From NCBI GenBank assembly GCA_024234325.1, contig JACKOJ010000004.1, positions 62,001 through 126,000 of the forward strand: a stretch of DNA of 64,000 nucleotides, in the 5' to 3' direction. The DNA is from Pseudomonadales bacterium (GTDB lineage: Bacteria; Pseudomonadota; Gammaproteobacteria; Pseudomonadales; Pseudohongiellaceae). Of this stretch, positions 51,815-61,246 are shown piece after piece (the stretch's first letter is position 1; every line of letters starts with the position of its first letter). Both the position numbers and the translations under genes were made by a program. The notes below the pieces were generated by a model. It worked only from the letters and a program-made list of their open reading frames with translations. It had not been told where the DNA came from and ran no database searches.

Positions 51815-54199
51815 TTAATTCCTTAACTTTGCATTAAATTGTTTCTGTAGCTCGTTGACACAACTATTAATTATTGCATTGATGTCTTCGTCGCCTAGAG
51901 TGCGCGAAGGATGCTGCAAGGTCAAGCCCAAAGCGATGCTTTTTTTACTTTTTTCGACCGCATCGCCTTGATATACATCGAATATTCTCAGGTTCACCAG
52001 ATATTCACCTGCACAGTCTCTAACCAGGCTCTGAATCTGTGCGGCAGAGACGTTTTCATCGATCACGATGGCAAGGTCGCGCCCTACTTCCGGGAAACGT
52101 GACAATTCACGAACACTGGGAATTCTCGCCTTTTGCAGAGAATTCATATCAATTTCAAACAGATACACCCGGTTATTAATATCCAGCTTGCGCTGAAGCA
52201 CAGGATTGAGTGCACCCAGCAATCCGATCTGTTCGCCTTCCAGCATCAGCGCAGCACACTGCCCTGGGTGCAAGGCGGGGTGCTCGCCTTTCGCAAAACT
52301 GAAGGCCAATGCATCACGCCCGAGATCAAGGAGAGATTCAATATCTCCTTTAATATCAAAGAAATCCACAACTTTCTTCGTGCCATTCCATAACTGAGGA
52401 CTCAGCGCACCGTAGGCCAGCCCCCCCAGTCGTGACGGCTGCGTCAGCGCACCGTTCTCGCGCACGAACACCTGCCCCGTCTCAAACAGGCGTACCCGCT
52501 CCTGCTGACGATTGGCGTTGTAGCGCAGCGTGGACAGAAGCCCGGGCCACAGACTGGTGCGCATGACCGACATATCGGCTGAAATCGGATTCTGCAGAGG
52601 CGTTGCCACCACTCCCGGGTTGATCAGTTCCTGCAGTCCGGGCTCGACAAAACTGTAGGTAATGACCTCCTGATAGCCAAGCGCAATGAGACGATCCTTG
52701 AACTGCGTCTGCTCGACACGCGTCTCGGTGCAGGCGCCCAGACCAGAGCGATTCAAAGTGCGGGTCTTGGGCATGCGGTTGTATCCGTATACCCGCGCGA
52801 TTTCCTCGATGAGATCCACGTCCAGCGCCATATCGAAGCGGTAACTCGGTGCCTTGACGGTAATCGAGGCATCGCCCTGGGAGAGCAACTGCATGCCCAG
52901 GCGATCCAGAATGTCGCAGACTTCCTGGCGCGGAATTTCCATGCCGAGGAAGCGGGTCAGTTTGTCGAAGCGCAGGGATATCTGCGGGCAGGCTGGCAGA
53001 TTCCCCAGAGTCTCCACAACAGGGCCGGCGCTGCCACCGGCAATGTCGAGCAGCAGGGCTGTTGCCCGCTCCATGGCCAGGGACTGCAGCTCGAAGTCCA
53101 CGCCTCTTTCATAACGGTGAGAGGCGTCGGTATGCAGGCCGTAGCGACGTGCCCGCCCGGCTACTGCCAGCGGCGAGAAGAAGGCACATTCCAGGAACAC
53201 GTCGCGCGTTCCCTCACTGACACCGGAGTCTTCGCCGCCCATGATGCCGGCCATGGCACGGGGACCGCTGTCATCGCTGATCACCAGCACATCGGGGGTC
53301 AGCACCACCTCCTTGCCGTCGAGCAAGGTCAGCGTTTCACTTTCCTGGGCCAGACGCACATCGATTTTCCCTTTCAGGGTCGCCAGATCGAAGGCGTGCA
53401 TGGGCTGCCCGAGCTCAAGCAAGACATAATTGGTGATATCCACCACCGGATCGATACTGCGCAGGCCACTGCGGCGCAAACGTTCTGCCATCCACAAGGG
53501 AGTCTTCGCAGCCACGTTCACCCCTTTGACCACACGGCCAAGGTAGCGCGGGCATTGATCGGGCGCCGAAATCAATACAGGGAAGGTATCGTTAATGGCA
53601 GGAGACACGGGCGGCATCAGCGGTGGCACCGACGCAACGCCGTTCAGCACACCAATTTCGCGGGCCACGCCCATGATGCCAAGGCAGTCGCCACGATTGG
53701 GCGTCAGATCGAGCTCGATACTCAGATCGTTGAGGTGCAGGTAGTCACGGACATCAGCACCAATCGGGGCGTCTGCGGCCAGCTCCAGCAGGCCATCCGA
53801 GCTTTCCGCCAGCCCCAGCTCCTCGGCGGAACAGAGCATGCCGTTGGATTCCACCCCGCGCAGCTTTGCCTGACGAATCTTGAAGGCTTTGCCGTCTTCC
53901 CCAGTCAACTGCGAACCCACCTGGGCATAGGGTACCTTCAGGCCCGCACGCACATTCGGCGCACCACAGACCACCTGGAGCACGGCGTTGCCATCGCTCA
54001 CCTCACACACACGCAGCTTGTCCGCATCGGGATGAGGCTCCACACGCAGCACCTCGGCCACGATAACGCCGGAGAACTCACTGGCCACCGGTTCGAGGCC
54101 ATCGACCTCAAGACCCGCCATGGTCAATTGTTCCACAAGCGCCTGCGTATCGACGGCGGGATTGACCCACTCACGAATCCACTGTTCGCTGAAAATCAT
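51815..54199 (-). CDS. pheT: Phenylalanyl-tRNA synthetase beta subunit
   Basis: Charges tRNA-Phe as part of the alpha2-beta2 enzyme and edits Tyr-tRNA-Phe. In order: an N-terminal tRNA-binding (EMAP-like) domain (about 40-150), B3/B4 editing domain (about 210-385), B5 domain (about 400-470), a class II core-like domain, and a C-terminal FDX-ACB anticodon-binding domain (about 700-794, opening VRELSRFPEVGRDLAIVI). The 794 residues are standard. It follows pheS by 63 bp. Confidence 0.98.
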   Translation of the reverse strand: MIFSEQWIREWVNPAVDTQALVEQLTMAGLEVDGLEPVASEFSGVIVAEVLRVEPHPDADKLRVCEVSDGNAVLQVVCGAPNVRAGLKVPYAQVGSQLTGEDGKAFKIRQAKLRGVESNGMLCSAEELGLAESSDGLLELAADAPIGADVRDYLHLNDLSIELDLTPNRGDCLGIMGVAREIGVLNGVASVPPLMPPVSPAINDTFPVLISAPDQCPRYLGRVVKGVNVAAKTPLWMAERLRRSGLRSIDPVVDITNYVLLELGQPMHAFDLATLKGKIDVRLAQESETLTLLDGKEVVLTPDVLVISDDSGPRAMAGIMGGEDSGVSEGTRDVFLECAFFSPLAVAGRARRYGLHTDASHRYERGVDFELQSLAMERATALLLDIAGGSAGPVVETLGNLPACPQISLRFDKLTRFLGMEIPRQEVCDILDRLGMQLLSQGDASITVKAPSYRFDMALDVDLIEEIARVYGYNRMPKTRTLNRSGLGACTETRVEQTQFKDRLIALGYQEVITYSFVEPGLQELINPGVVATPLQNPISADMSVMRTSLWPGLLSTLRYNANRQQERVRLFETGQVFVRENGALTQPSRLGGLAYGALSPQLWNGTKKVVDFFDIKGDIESLLDLGRDALAFSFAKGEHPALHPGQCAALMLEGEQIGLLGALNPVLQRKLDINNRVYLFEIDMNSLQKARIPSVRELSRFPEVGRDLAIVIDENVSAAQIQSLVRDCAGEYLVNLRIFDVYQGDAVEKSKKSIALGLTLQHPSRTLGDEDINAIINSCVNELQKQFNAKLRN

Positions 54200-54262
54200 G
54201 CTGTGTACTCTGTCCGTTGACTGGTATTGCAGGAAAGCCCGTCAGGCCGCAAGGCCCGCGGG

Positions 54263-55279
54263 CTAGTTAAACTGTTTCAGGAAGCGCAGGTCGTTCTCGA
54301 AGAACAGACGCAGATCGTTCACGCCATAACGCAGCATGGCCAGGCGCTCGACACCCATGCCGAAGGCAAAACCGGTAAACTCCTCGGCATCAATCCCCGA
54401 GCAGCTCAACACATTCGGGTGCACCATGCCGCAGCCCATCACCTCCAGCCATCCGGTATGGCTGCAAACGCGACATCCCTTGCCTTCGCACATCACGCAC
54501 GCCATATCCACTTCGGCAGACGGTTCAGTGAAGGGGAAATAGGAAGGACGGAAGCGAACTGCCAGGTCCTTCTCGAAGAAGGCCTGCAGAAACTCTTCCA
54601 CAGTCCCGCGCAGGTCGGCAAAGCTGACATCGGTATCAATCAGCAGGCCTTCCACCTGGTGGAACATGGGGGTATGGGTAATATCGGAATCGCAGCGATA
54701 TACGCGCCCCGGACAGATCATCCGGTAGGGAGGCTTCGATGCTTCCATCACCCGCACCTGAACCGGCGAGGTATGCGTGCGCAGTACCGTGGCGGGATCA
54801 ATATAAAAGGTGTCGTGCATTGCACGCGCGGGGTGGTGTTCCGGAATATTCAGCGCACCGAAGTTGTGGTAATCGTCTTCGATTTCGGGGCCGATCGCGA
54901 CGGTATAGCCCGCCGCCTCGAAAATACTCTGAATACGTTCAATGGTACGGGAAATGGGGTGTGCCCCCCCGCCACTCTGACGTCGACCCGGCAATGTCAC
55001 GTCCACTGCTTCGCTCTGCAACTGGCGATTCAGGGCCGTTTCCACCAGATCTTTCTTGCGGGATTCCAACGCATCCTGCACCTGGCGCTTGGCCTGGTTG
55101 ATGCGTTCACCAGCCTGCGGGCGCTCCTCCGGGCTGAGTTTCCCCAGCCCCTTGAGAAGCTCCGTCAGACTGCCTTTCTTACCCAGGTAATCGACGCGCA
55201 ACTGCTCCAGCGCACGTTCGTCGCTGGTATCAGCAATCGCGCGTAATGCCGACTCGACCAGGGAATTGGTGTCTAGCAT
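54263..55279 (-). CDS. pheS: Phenylalanyl-tRNA synthetase alpha subunit
   Basis: Catalytic subunit with the class II fold. An N-terminal coiled-coil (about 1-100) binds tRNA. Motif 2 region HTSPVQVRVME and RVYRCDSDITHTPMFHQVEG is followed by motif 3 GFAFGMGVERLAMLRYG. The active-site alanine-type pocket segment is normal. The 338 residues fit. It starts 17 bp after the rplT stop, suggesting cotranscription with the ribosomal genes. Confidence 0.98.
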   Translation of the reverse strand: MLDTNSLVESALRAIADTSDERALEQLRVDYLGKKGSLTELLKGLGKLSPEERPQAGERINQAKRQVQDALESRKKDLVETALNRQLQSEAVDVTLPGRRQSGGGAHPISRTIERIQSIFEAAGYTVAIGPEIEDDYHNFGALNIPEHHPARAMHDTFYIDPATVLRTHTSPVQVRVMEASKPPYRMICPGRVYRCDSDITHTPMFHQVEGLLIDTDVSFADLRGTVEEFLQAFFEKDLAVRFRPSYFPFTEPSAEVDMACVMCEGKGCRVCSHTGWLEVMGCGMVHPNVLSCSGIDAEEFTGFAFGMGVERLAMLRYGVNDLRLFFENDLRFLKQFN

Positions 55280-55296
55280 AGGAAAGCACTCTTCTC

Positions 55297-55656
55297 TCAG
55301 GCGGCGAGACTAGCTTTCGCCTGATTGACCAGCGCCGCAAATGCAGCCTTGTCATGCACGGCCAGATCCGCCATCACACGACGGTCCACCAGAACGTTGG
55401 CCTTTTTCAGACCGGCGATCAGTTGGCTGTAGGTCATGCCGTTGGCACGGGACTGTGCATTGATACGGGTGATCCACAAGGCACGGAACATACGCTTTTT
55501 CGTCTTACGGTCACGATATGCGTACTGACCTGCCTTAATGACTGCCTGCTTGGCAACACGGAACACGCGGCTGCGCGCACCATAGTAGCCTTTGGCAAGC
55601 TTGAGAATTTTCTTGTGACGACGACGTGCTATGACGCCTCTTTTAACTCGGGCCAT
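55297..55656 (-). CDS. rplT: 50S ribosomal protein L20
   Basis: Assembly-initiating large-subunit protein and, in several bacteria, repressor of its own operon. The 119 residues begin MARVKRGVIARRRHKKILKL and contain GYYGARSRVFRVAKQAV. It is 26 bp downstream of rpmI. The two stem-loops ahead of rpmI are candidate L20 targets. Confidence 0.98.
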   Translation of the reverse strand: MARVKRGVIARRRHKKILKLAKGYYGARSRVFRVAKQAVIKAGQYAYRDRKTKKRMFRALWITRINAQSRANGMTYSQLIAGLKKANVLVDRRVMADLAVHDKAAFAALVNQAKASLAA

Positions 55657-55682
55657 CGATTTATCCTCGCAAAATTAAGATG

Positions 55683-55883
55683 TTAGAACTGCTTACCAAG
55701 CATACGGTCGATCAGAACCTTGTCAGAGGGATGAACCAGTGACGTGCCCCGAAGTTGACGCTTACGCTTTGTCGTCATTTTGGTGAGGATGTGGCTCTTG
55801 TTGGCGCTTTTGCGCTTCCAGCCGCCAGCGGTCAGTTTGAACCGTTTTGCAGCACCACGATGGGTCTTGATTTTGTTGCTCAT
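55683..55883 (-). CDS. rpmI: 50S ribosomal protein L35
   Basis: Small basic protein of 66 residues with the family pattern KIKTHRGAAKRFKLTAGG and the C-terminal HPSDKVLIDRMLGKQF. CGGAG lies a suitable distance before ATG. It stands between infC and rplT, the invariant order, preceded by a 153 bp gap with two stem-loops. Confidence 0.98.
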   Translation of the reverse strand: MSNKIKTHRGAAKRFKLTAGGWKRKSANKSHILTKMTTKRKRQLRGTSLVHPSDKVLIDRMLGKQF

Positions 55884-55903
55884 TGCATACTCCGCATTTG
55901 TCG

Positions 55904-55928
55904 TTTCTGCCTACCTAATCGGCAGAAA
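55904..55928 (-). promoter_or_regulatory. Stem-loop next to the rpmI ribosome-binding site
   Basis: Minus-strand RNA TTTCTGCC-GATTAGGTA-GGCAGAAA has an 8 bp perfect stem and a 9-base loop, about 20 nt before the rpmI start. With the larger structure just upstream it could form an operator controlling rpmI-rplT translation; this is inferred from position. Confidence 0.55.
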
Positions 55929-55962
55929 ACAGTCTGGTTTATGTGATGAATCCGCAGGGTAC

Positions 55963-56022
55963 AAAAAATCCATTGCCTGCCTTGAAACAGCGCACCGCGA
56001 ACGGTGTGGCAGAAGCAATGGA
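55963..56022 (-). terminator. Attenuator-like structure between infC and rpmI
   Basis: On the minus strand TCCATTGC (56022-56015) pairs with GCAATGGA (55976-55969), extended by TGCC/GGCA and enclosing an inner CACCG-TTCG-CGGTG hairpin. The stem is followed directly by a U6 run (55968-55963). This is terminator architecture, yet the downstream rpmI and rplT need expression, so attenuation is more likely than full termination. Confidence 0.65.
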
Positions 56023-56036
56023 CTCGTTTCGTACGA

Positions 56037-56564
56037 CTACTTCTTCTTTTTTCCTGGCGACAGGACCATAACGATCTGTCGGCCTTCCATCTTGGGTTCC
56101 TGTTCCACTGTGCCGTACTCCTCCAGATCCTTTGCGATCCGGCGTACCAGCTCCAGCCCAAGATGTTGATGGGCAAGCTCACGACCACGGAATCGCAATG
56201 ACACCTTGGCCTTGTCCCCATCGGTCAGGAAACGCATCAGGTTGCGTAGTTTTACCTGATAGTCTCCCTCCTCCGTCCCTGGACGAAACTTGATTTCTTT
56301 AACAGTCGTCTTGCGCTGTTTCTTCTTGTTGGCAACCTTCTGTTTTTTCAGATCAAAAACATGCTTGCCATAATCCATGATCTTGCAGACCGGAGGCTCC
56401 GCTTCCGGCGCGATCAACACCAGGTCCAGTTTTGCCTCACTGGCAGCAGCTCTTGCTTCGTCGATAGACACGATGCCGGCTTGCTCTCCAGTGGCCAACA
56501 CCAGGCGAACCTCACTGGCGTCTATATGCTCGTTGATGACGGGCTTCTTAGAACTACTCCTCAT
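56037..56564 (-). CDS. infC: Translation initiation factor IF-3
   Basis: Prevents premature subunit joining and proofreads start codons. The N-domain (VINEHIDASEVRLVLATGEQAGIVS), CKIMDYGKHVFDLKKQK linker and C-domain (VKEIKFRPGTEEGDYQVKLRNLMRFL, FRGRELAHQ) are complete in 175 residues. The start is unusual: ATG 56564 has no well-placed Shine-Dalgarno, and an AUU start typical of gammaproteobacterial infC was not found. A GGAGAG lies 15 bases upstream. The thrS-infC gap is 71 bp. Confidence 0.95.
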   Translation of the reverse strand: MRSSSKKPVINEHIDASEVRLVLATGEQAGIVSIDEARAAASEAKLDLVLIAPEAEPPVCKIMDYGKHVFDLKKQKVANKKKQRKTTVKEIKFRPGTEEGDYQVKLRNLMRFLTDGDKAKVSLRFRGRELAHQHLGLELVRRIAKDLEEYGTVEQEPKMEGRQIVMVLSPGKKKK

Positions 56565-56635
56565 AGGCGCTTGTCTAAACTCTCCACAGGTGATGATTGG
56601 GGCCGGTCGTCCATCGACCGGCGATCTGTTCTCTT

Positions 56636-58558
56636 TCAGTTGGCGCTTGTGCGCCCCATGCGTGCCACAGCATCACTCAGGTGCTGCGTGAACGCCTCAA
56701 GACTCATGCTGCCCAGGTCTTCTCCTGAGCGCGTACGCACGGAAACAGACCCGGTTTCCACCTCGCGATCGCCAGCGACCAGGAGGAACGGGGTCTTCTG
56801 CAGCGTGTGCTCGCGGATTTTAAAGCCGATCTTCTCGTTTCTCAAGTCCGCAGACACGCGAAACCCTTTGTCTGACAAGGATTTTTGGACGCTTTCGCAA
56901 TAGGCGGCCTGCTTGTCCGTAATGTTCAGTACAACAACCTGCTCCGGCGCCAGCCAAACCGGCAGTGCCCCGGCGTAATGTTCGATCAGCACGCCGATGA
57001 AACGCTCGAAGGAACCCAGAATGGCGCGATGCAGCATGACCGGAACCTGGCGGCTGCCATCTTCGGCCACGAACTGTGCGCCCAGACGATCCGGCATGGA
57101 GAAATCCACCTGAATCGTGCCGCACTGCTGGATACGGCCCATGCAGTCCTTGAGCGAGAATTCGATTTTGGGCCCGTAGAACGCGCCTTCACCCGGCAGC
57201 AGCTCCCACTGCAGACCACTGTTGTTCAGCGCCTGCTTCAATGCCGTCTCGGACTTGTCCCACAGCTCATCGCTGCCGACACGTTTCTCCGGACGGGTGG
57301 AGAGTCGCAGGATAATCTCGTCGAAGCCGAAATCCTTGTACACTCCGAACAGCAGCTTCATAAAGATGGCCACTTCGTCCTGGATGCTGCTCTCAGCACA
57401 GAAAATATGGCCGTCGTCCTGTGTGAAACTGCGCACCCGCATCAGGCCGTGCATGCTGCCGGACGGCTCGTAACGATGGCAGGAGCCGAATTCCGCCAGG
57501 CGCAGCGGCAGGTCGCGATAGCTGCGCAGCCCCTGATTGAACACCTGGATATGGCAAGGGCAGTTCATGGGCTTGATGGCGTACAGACGGCTGTCAGACT
57601 CAACACTGAACATCTGCTCCGCGAACTTGTCCGCATGGCCCGAACGCTCCCACAGGGAGTAATCCACCAGTTGCGGCGTGCGGATTTCCTGGTAGCCATT
57701 GGCTCTCTGTAGCTTTTGCATATAGGCCTGAATGGTCTGGTAAATGGCCCAGCCCTTCGGATGCCAGAACACCATGCCAGGGGCTTCTTCCTGGAAATGG
57801 AACAATGACAACTTCTTGCCAATTTTGCGGTGATCGCGCTTCTCGGCCTCTTCCAGGCGCTGCAGATACTGCTCCAGGGCCTTCTTGTCACCCCAGGCAG
57901 TGCCGTGAATGCGCTGCAACATTTCGTTGCTGGCATCGCCACGCCAGTAGGCACCAGCCACATTGGTCAGTTTGAAGGCCTTGAACTTGCCTGTCTCCGG
58001 CACATGGGGGCCACGACACAGGTCGATGAATTCGCCCTGACGATAAAAGGAAAGATCTTCATCACCCGGAATGCTCTTGATGATTTCAACCTTGTACTTC
58101 TCACCCATGCCTTCGAACATCGCGACGGCTTCTTCACGGGACATGACGGAGCGCTCAACCGGCAGATTCTCCGCCACGATTTCGCGCATCTTGGCCTCGA
58201 TCTTTTCCAGATCTTCCGGCGTGAAGGGACGCTCATAGGCAAAGTCGTAGAAGAAACCGTCTTCGACGACCGGGCCAATCGTGACCTGGGCTTCCGGGAA
58301 CAGACGCTGCACCGCTTGCGCCATCAGGTGGGCGCAGGAGTGCCGCAGCACCTCCAGACCGTCGGTGTCGCGCTCGGTGATGATAGCCAGTTCGCAGTCG
58401 TGATCTACCGTATAAGAGGTGTCAACCAGCTTTCCATCGACACGACCGGCCAGTGCAGCGCGAGCAAGCCCGGCGCCAATCGACGCGGCAATATCCGCGA
58501 CGCTGACGGGGCCGTCAAAGCTGCGTGAGCTTCCATCTGGCAATACGACTGTGGGCAT
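56636..58558 (-). CDS. thrS: Threonyl-tRNA synthetase
   Basis: Charges tRNA-Thr. An N-terminal TGS domain (about 1-60) is followed by an editing domain with the HSCAH zinc motif (73-77) and RGPHVP segment, the class II catalytic core (MNCPCHIQVF, RYEPSGSMHGLMRVRSFTQDDGHIF, MLHRAILGSFERF) and an anticodon-binding domain (about 535-640). The 640 residues are standard. AGGA lies 5 bases before ATG. A terminator-like hairpin lies in its leader. Confidence 0.98.
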   Translation of the reverse strand: MPTVVLPDGSSRSFDGPVSVADIAASIGAGLARAALAGRVDGKLVDTSYTVDHDCELAIITERDTDGLEVLRHSCAHLMAQAVQRLFPEAQVTIGPVVEDGFFYDFAYERPFTPEDLEKIEAKMREIVAENLPVERSVMSREEAVAMFEGMGEKYKVEIIKSIPGDEDLSFYRQGEFIDLCRGPHVPETGKFKAFKLTNVAGAYWRGDASNEMLQRIHGTAWGDKKALEQYLQRLEEAEKRDHRKIGKKLSLFHFQEEAPGMVFWHPKGWAIYQTIQAYMQKLQRANGYQEIRTPQLVDYSLWERSGHADKFAEQMFSVESDSRLYAIKPMNCPCHIQVFNQGLRSYRDLPLRLAEFGSCHRYEPSGSMHGLMRVRSFTQDDGHIFCAESSIQDEVAIFMKLLFGVYKDFGFDEIILRLSTRPEKRVGSDELWDKSETALKQALNNSGLQWELLPGEGAFYGPKIEFSLKDCMGRIQQCGTIQVDFSMPDRLGAQFVAEDGSRQVPVMLHRAILGSFERFIGVLIEHYAGALPVWLAPEQVVVLNITDKQAAYCESVQKSLSDKGFRVSADLRNEKIGFKIREHTLQKTPFLLVAGDREVETGSVSVRTRSGEDLGSMSLEAFTQHLSDAVARMGRTSAN

Positions 58559-58572
58559 AACATTCCTGATAG

Positions 58573-58611
58573 CAATAAAAATACGAGCCGAAACGAATGC
58601 TTCCGGCTCGT
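58573..58611 (-). terminator. Terminator between tRNA-Val and thrS
   Basis: Minus-strand ACGAGCCG and CGGCTCGT form an 8 bp stem around a 13-base loop and are followed by TATTTTTATT. It ends 15 bp before the thrS ATG, so it can terminate the tRNA-Val transcript or act as a leader attenuator for thrS. Confidence 0.7.
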
Positions 58612-58693
58612 GGTTTGTGTCGTCAAGATTTTGTCTTCGCTCTCGAAAGCGGCGATTTTTCGCCTGCTTGCGATGTGGCGCCGGGAGCCATTC

Positions 58694-58770
<77 letters not shown>

Positions 58771-58796
58771 GAATCGACTTCCGTAAAAGAACGGCG

Positions 58797-58825
58797 ATTA
58801 TAGGGGCATGAATCGAAAACCACAA
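58797..58825 (-). promoter_or_regulatory. Promoter of tRNA-Val
   Basis: Minus strand TTGTGG (58825-58820), 17 bp spacer, perfect TATAAT (58802-58797). The start would be near 58790, about 20 nt before the mature tRNA 5' end. Confidence 0.68.
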
Positions 58826-58878
58826 TACAATCACACTGTTGCCACACAAAAATAAAGCTGCTCCAGACAATCGGGAGA

Positions 58879-60903
58879 CTAGACTTTGAGCAACTGCTCC
58901 TTGAGCGCATTTAGCTGGTCCCGGGTTGCTGCGGCCTCTTCAAAATCCAGGTTACGCGCCAGCTCGTACATGCGCGCCTCCAGCCGGGCAATCTCTTTTG
59001 TCAGCGCCTTGGGATCGAGTAGTTCTCCTGTACCGCCCTGTTCAGCCCGCGCCTGCGGCGATGTCCGCCCGCGCTTGTTTGCCCGGGATTCCCCGGGTGC
59101 GGCATAGGCCCCCTCCATGACATCGCTGATACGCTTGCTCACACCTACCGGTTGAATTCCATGCTCGTCATTGAAGGCCAATTGCGTTTGGCGTCGTCGT
59201 TCGGATTCGGCAATCGCCCGCTCCATGGAGCCGGTCATGCGGTCGGCATAAAGGATGGCCTTGCCGCGCAGGTTGCGGGCAGCGCGACCAATGGTCTGAA
59301 TCAGGGAGCGCTCGGAGCGCAGAAACCCCTCCTTGTCTGCATCGAGAATTGCCACCAGGGAGACCTCGGGAATGTCCAGCCCCTCGCGCAGCAGGTTGAT
59401 CCCCACCAGCACATCGAAGTGCCCCAGGCGCAGGTCCCGAATGATTTCCGAACGCTCCACCGTGTCGATGTCCGAATGCAGGTACCGCACGCGCACATCG
59501 TGCTCACCCAGGTAATCGGTCAGATCCTCCGCCATCCGCTTGGTCAGCACCGTCACCAGCACCCGCTCTTCACGTGCAATGACCTGCCGGATTTCCGACA
59601 GCAGATCGTCGACCTGAGTACTGGCCGGCCGCACCTCCAGCTCCGGGTCCACGAGACCGGTAGGACGCACGACCTGCCGCACGACCTGACCGGAATGCTC
59701 TTCCTCGTAGGGGCCGGGCGTGGCAGAGACATAGATGATCTGCGGCGCCATTGCCTCCCACTCCTCGAAACGCAGGGGGCGGTTGTCCAGCGCTGAGGGC
59801 AGGCGAAAACCATACTGCACGAGTGTTTCCTTGCGCGAACGGTCGCCCTTGTACATGGCGCCGAGCTGGGGAATGGACACGTGGGATTCATCCGCAATGA
59901 TCAGCGCATTCGGCGGCAGATAGTCATAGAGCGTAGGGGGCGGTTGCCCCGCCCCGCGTCCCGACAGATAGCGCGAATAGTTTTCGATACCCGTGCAATA
60001 GCCCAACTCTGCAATCATCTCCAGATCGAAGCGCGTACGCTGCGCAAGGCGCTGCGCTTCCACCAACTGATGATTGCTCTCAAGCTGCTGAATACGCTCA
60101 TTCAGTTCTGTTTTTATTTCCTCCATCGCATCCATCATGGTCTGACGCGGTGTCACATAATGGGATTTGGGGAAAACAGTCAGTCGCGGCACCTTCTTGA
60201 TCAGGGCGCCCGTCAACGGATCAAAATAGGACAGGGATTCAATCTCGTCATCGAACAGCTCTATGCGAATCGCATGCTTCTCCGACTCTGCCGGATAGAC
60301 ATCGATGACATCGCCGCGCACGCGATAGGTGGCACGCTGCAACTCCATGTCATTGCGAGTGTATTGCAGCTCTGCCAGGCGGCGCAGAATGCTGCGCTGA
60401 TCCACCTTATCGCCGCGATCCAGGTGCAGCACCATCTGCAGATAGGAGCGCGGGTCGCCAAGACCATAGATCGCCGACACCGTAGCAACCACGACAACGT
60501 CCGGCCGCTCCAGCAAGGCCTTGGTCGCAGAGAGGCGCATCTGCTCTATGTGTTCGTTGATCGAGGAGTCTTTCTCTATATAGAGATCAGACGAAGGCAC
60601 ATAGGCTTCGGGCTGGTAATAGTCGTAATAGGACACGAAGTATTCGACCGCGTTATCAGGGAAGAACTCCTTGAACTCTCCGTACAACTGCGCAGCCAGC
60701 GTTTTGTTGGGGGCCATGATCAGTGCAGGGCGCTGGGTGCGCTCAATGACATTGGCAATGGTGAAGGTCTTGCCGGACCCCGTCACACCCAACAGCGTCT
60801 GCCCGGCAAGCCCGCTCTCCAGGCCATCCACCAGTGCCTCGATGGCCGCAGGCTGATCACCGGCGGGCTGAAAACGGGAGTGAATCTTGAAAGGCGTGTC
60901 CAT
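58879..60903 (-). CDS. uvrB: Excinuclease ABC subunit B
   Basis: Damage-verifying helicase-like subunit of nucleotide excision repair. Walker A GVTGSGKT lies at 39-46, followed by the beta-hairpin region YYDYYQPEAYVPSSDLY. The helicase C-terminal motifs (QTIGRAARN) and the UvrC-binding UVR motif (LEARMYELARNLDFEEAAATRD) close the protein. ATG 60903 gives 674 residues, one more than E. coli; its ribosome-binding site is weak. It is divergent from tRNA-Asn. Confidence 0.97.
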   Translation of the reverse strand: MDTPFKIHSRFQPAGDQPAAIEALVDGLESGLAGQTLLGVTGSGKTFTIANVIERTQRPALIMAPNKTLAAQLYGEFKEFFPDNAVEYFVSYYDYYQPEAYVPSSDLYIEKDSSINEHIEQMRLSATKALLERPDVVVVATVSAIYGLGDPRSYLQMVLHLDRGDKVDQRSILRRLAELQYTRNDMELQRATYRVRGDVIDVYPAESEKHAIRIELFDDEIESLSYFDPLTGALIKKVPRLTVFPKSHYVTPRQTMMDAMEEIKTELNERIQQLESNHQLVEAQRLAQRTRFDLEMIAELGYCTGIENYSRYLSGRGAGQPPPTLYDYLPPNALIIADESHVSIPQLGAMYKGDRSRKETLVQYGFRLPSALDNRPLRFEEWEAMAPQIIYVSATPGPYEEEHSGQVVRQVVRPTGLVDPELEVRPASTQVDDLLSEIRQVIAREERVLVTVLTKRMAEDLTDYLGEHDVRVRYLHSDIDTVERSEIIRDLRLGHFDVLVGINLLREGLDIPEVSLVAILDADKEGFLRSERSLIQTIGRAARNLRGKAILYADRMTGSMERAIAESERRRQTQLAFNDEHGIQPVGVSKRISDVMEGAYAAPGESRANKRGRTSPQARAEQGGTGELLDPKALTKEIARLEARMYELARNLDFEEAAATRDQLNALKEQLLKV

Positions 60904-60996
60904 CGGAAGCATCCGGAGCAATAAAGAAAAGAGAGCGGTAAACGGGACCGGCCATTATAACAGCAAAGAATTGCACATGAGTGGCCACCATAAGGG

Positions 60997-61025
60997 TTGA
61001 CCACTCCCCGGATAGTGATTAGTAT
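60997..61025 (+). promoter_or_regulatory. Promoter of tRNA-Asn
   Basis: TTGACC (60997-61002), 17 bp spacer, TAGTAT (61020-61025). Five and four of six matches with ideal spacing. The start near 61032 leaves about 32 nt of 5' leader for RNase P removal. Confidence 0.72.
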
Positions 61026-61063
61026 ACGCACGCTTTGAAGACATCCGATCGTTTTCAAATCAC

Positions 61064-61138
61064 TGCCCAATAGCTCAATGGTAGAGTAGGTGACTGTTAA
61101 TCACTTGGTTCCTGGTTCGAGCCCAGGTTGGGCAGCCA
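61064..61138 (+). tRNA. tRNA-Asn (GTT)
   Basis: A 75-nt cloverleaf with encoded CCA. Acceptor TGCCCAA pairs with TTGGGCA; the anticodon stem GTGA/TCAC region encloses loop CTGTTAA, anticodon GTT. The T arm is CCTGG-TTCGAGC-CCAGG. No strong terminator follows. tRNA-Asn near uvrB and a WbpM-type gene is also a Pseudomonas arrangement. Confidence 0.96.
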
Positions 61139-61246
61139 CTTTTCCCCTCGTTCCCCGTGACTCCTTTTGCTCCTGATTGCGCCGTTAATCCGGCGTTCAG
61201 TCGTGCCCGGCAATACTCATCGTGAATCTGTCACAAACACTCACAC

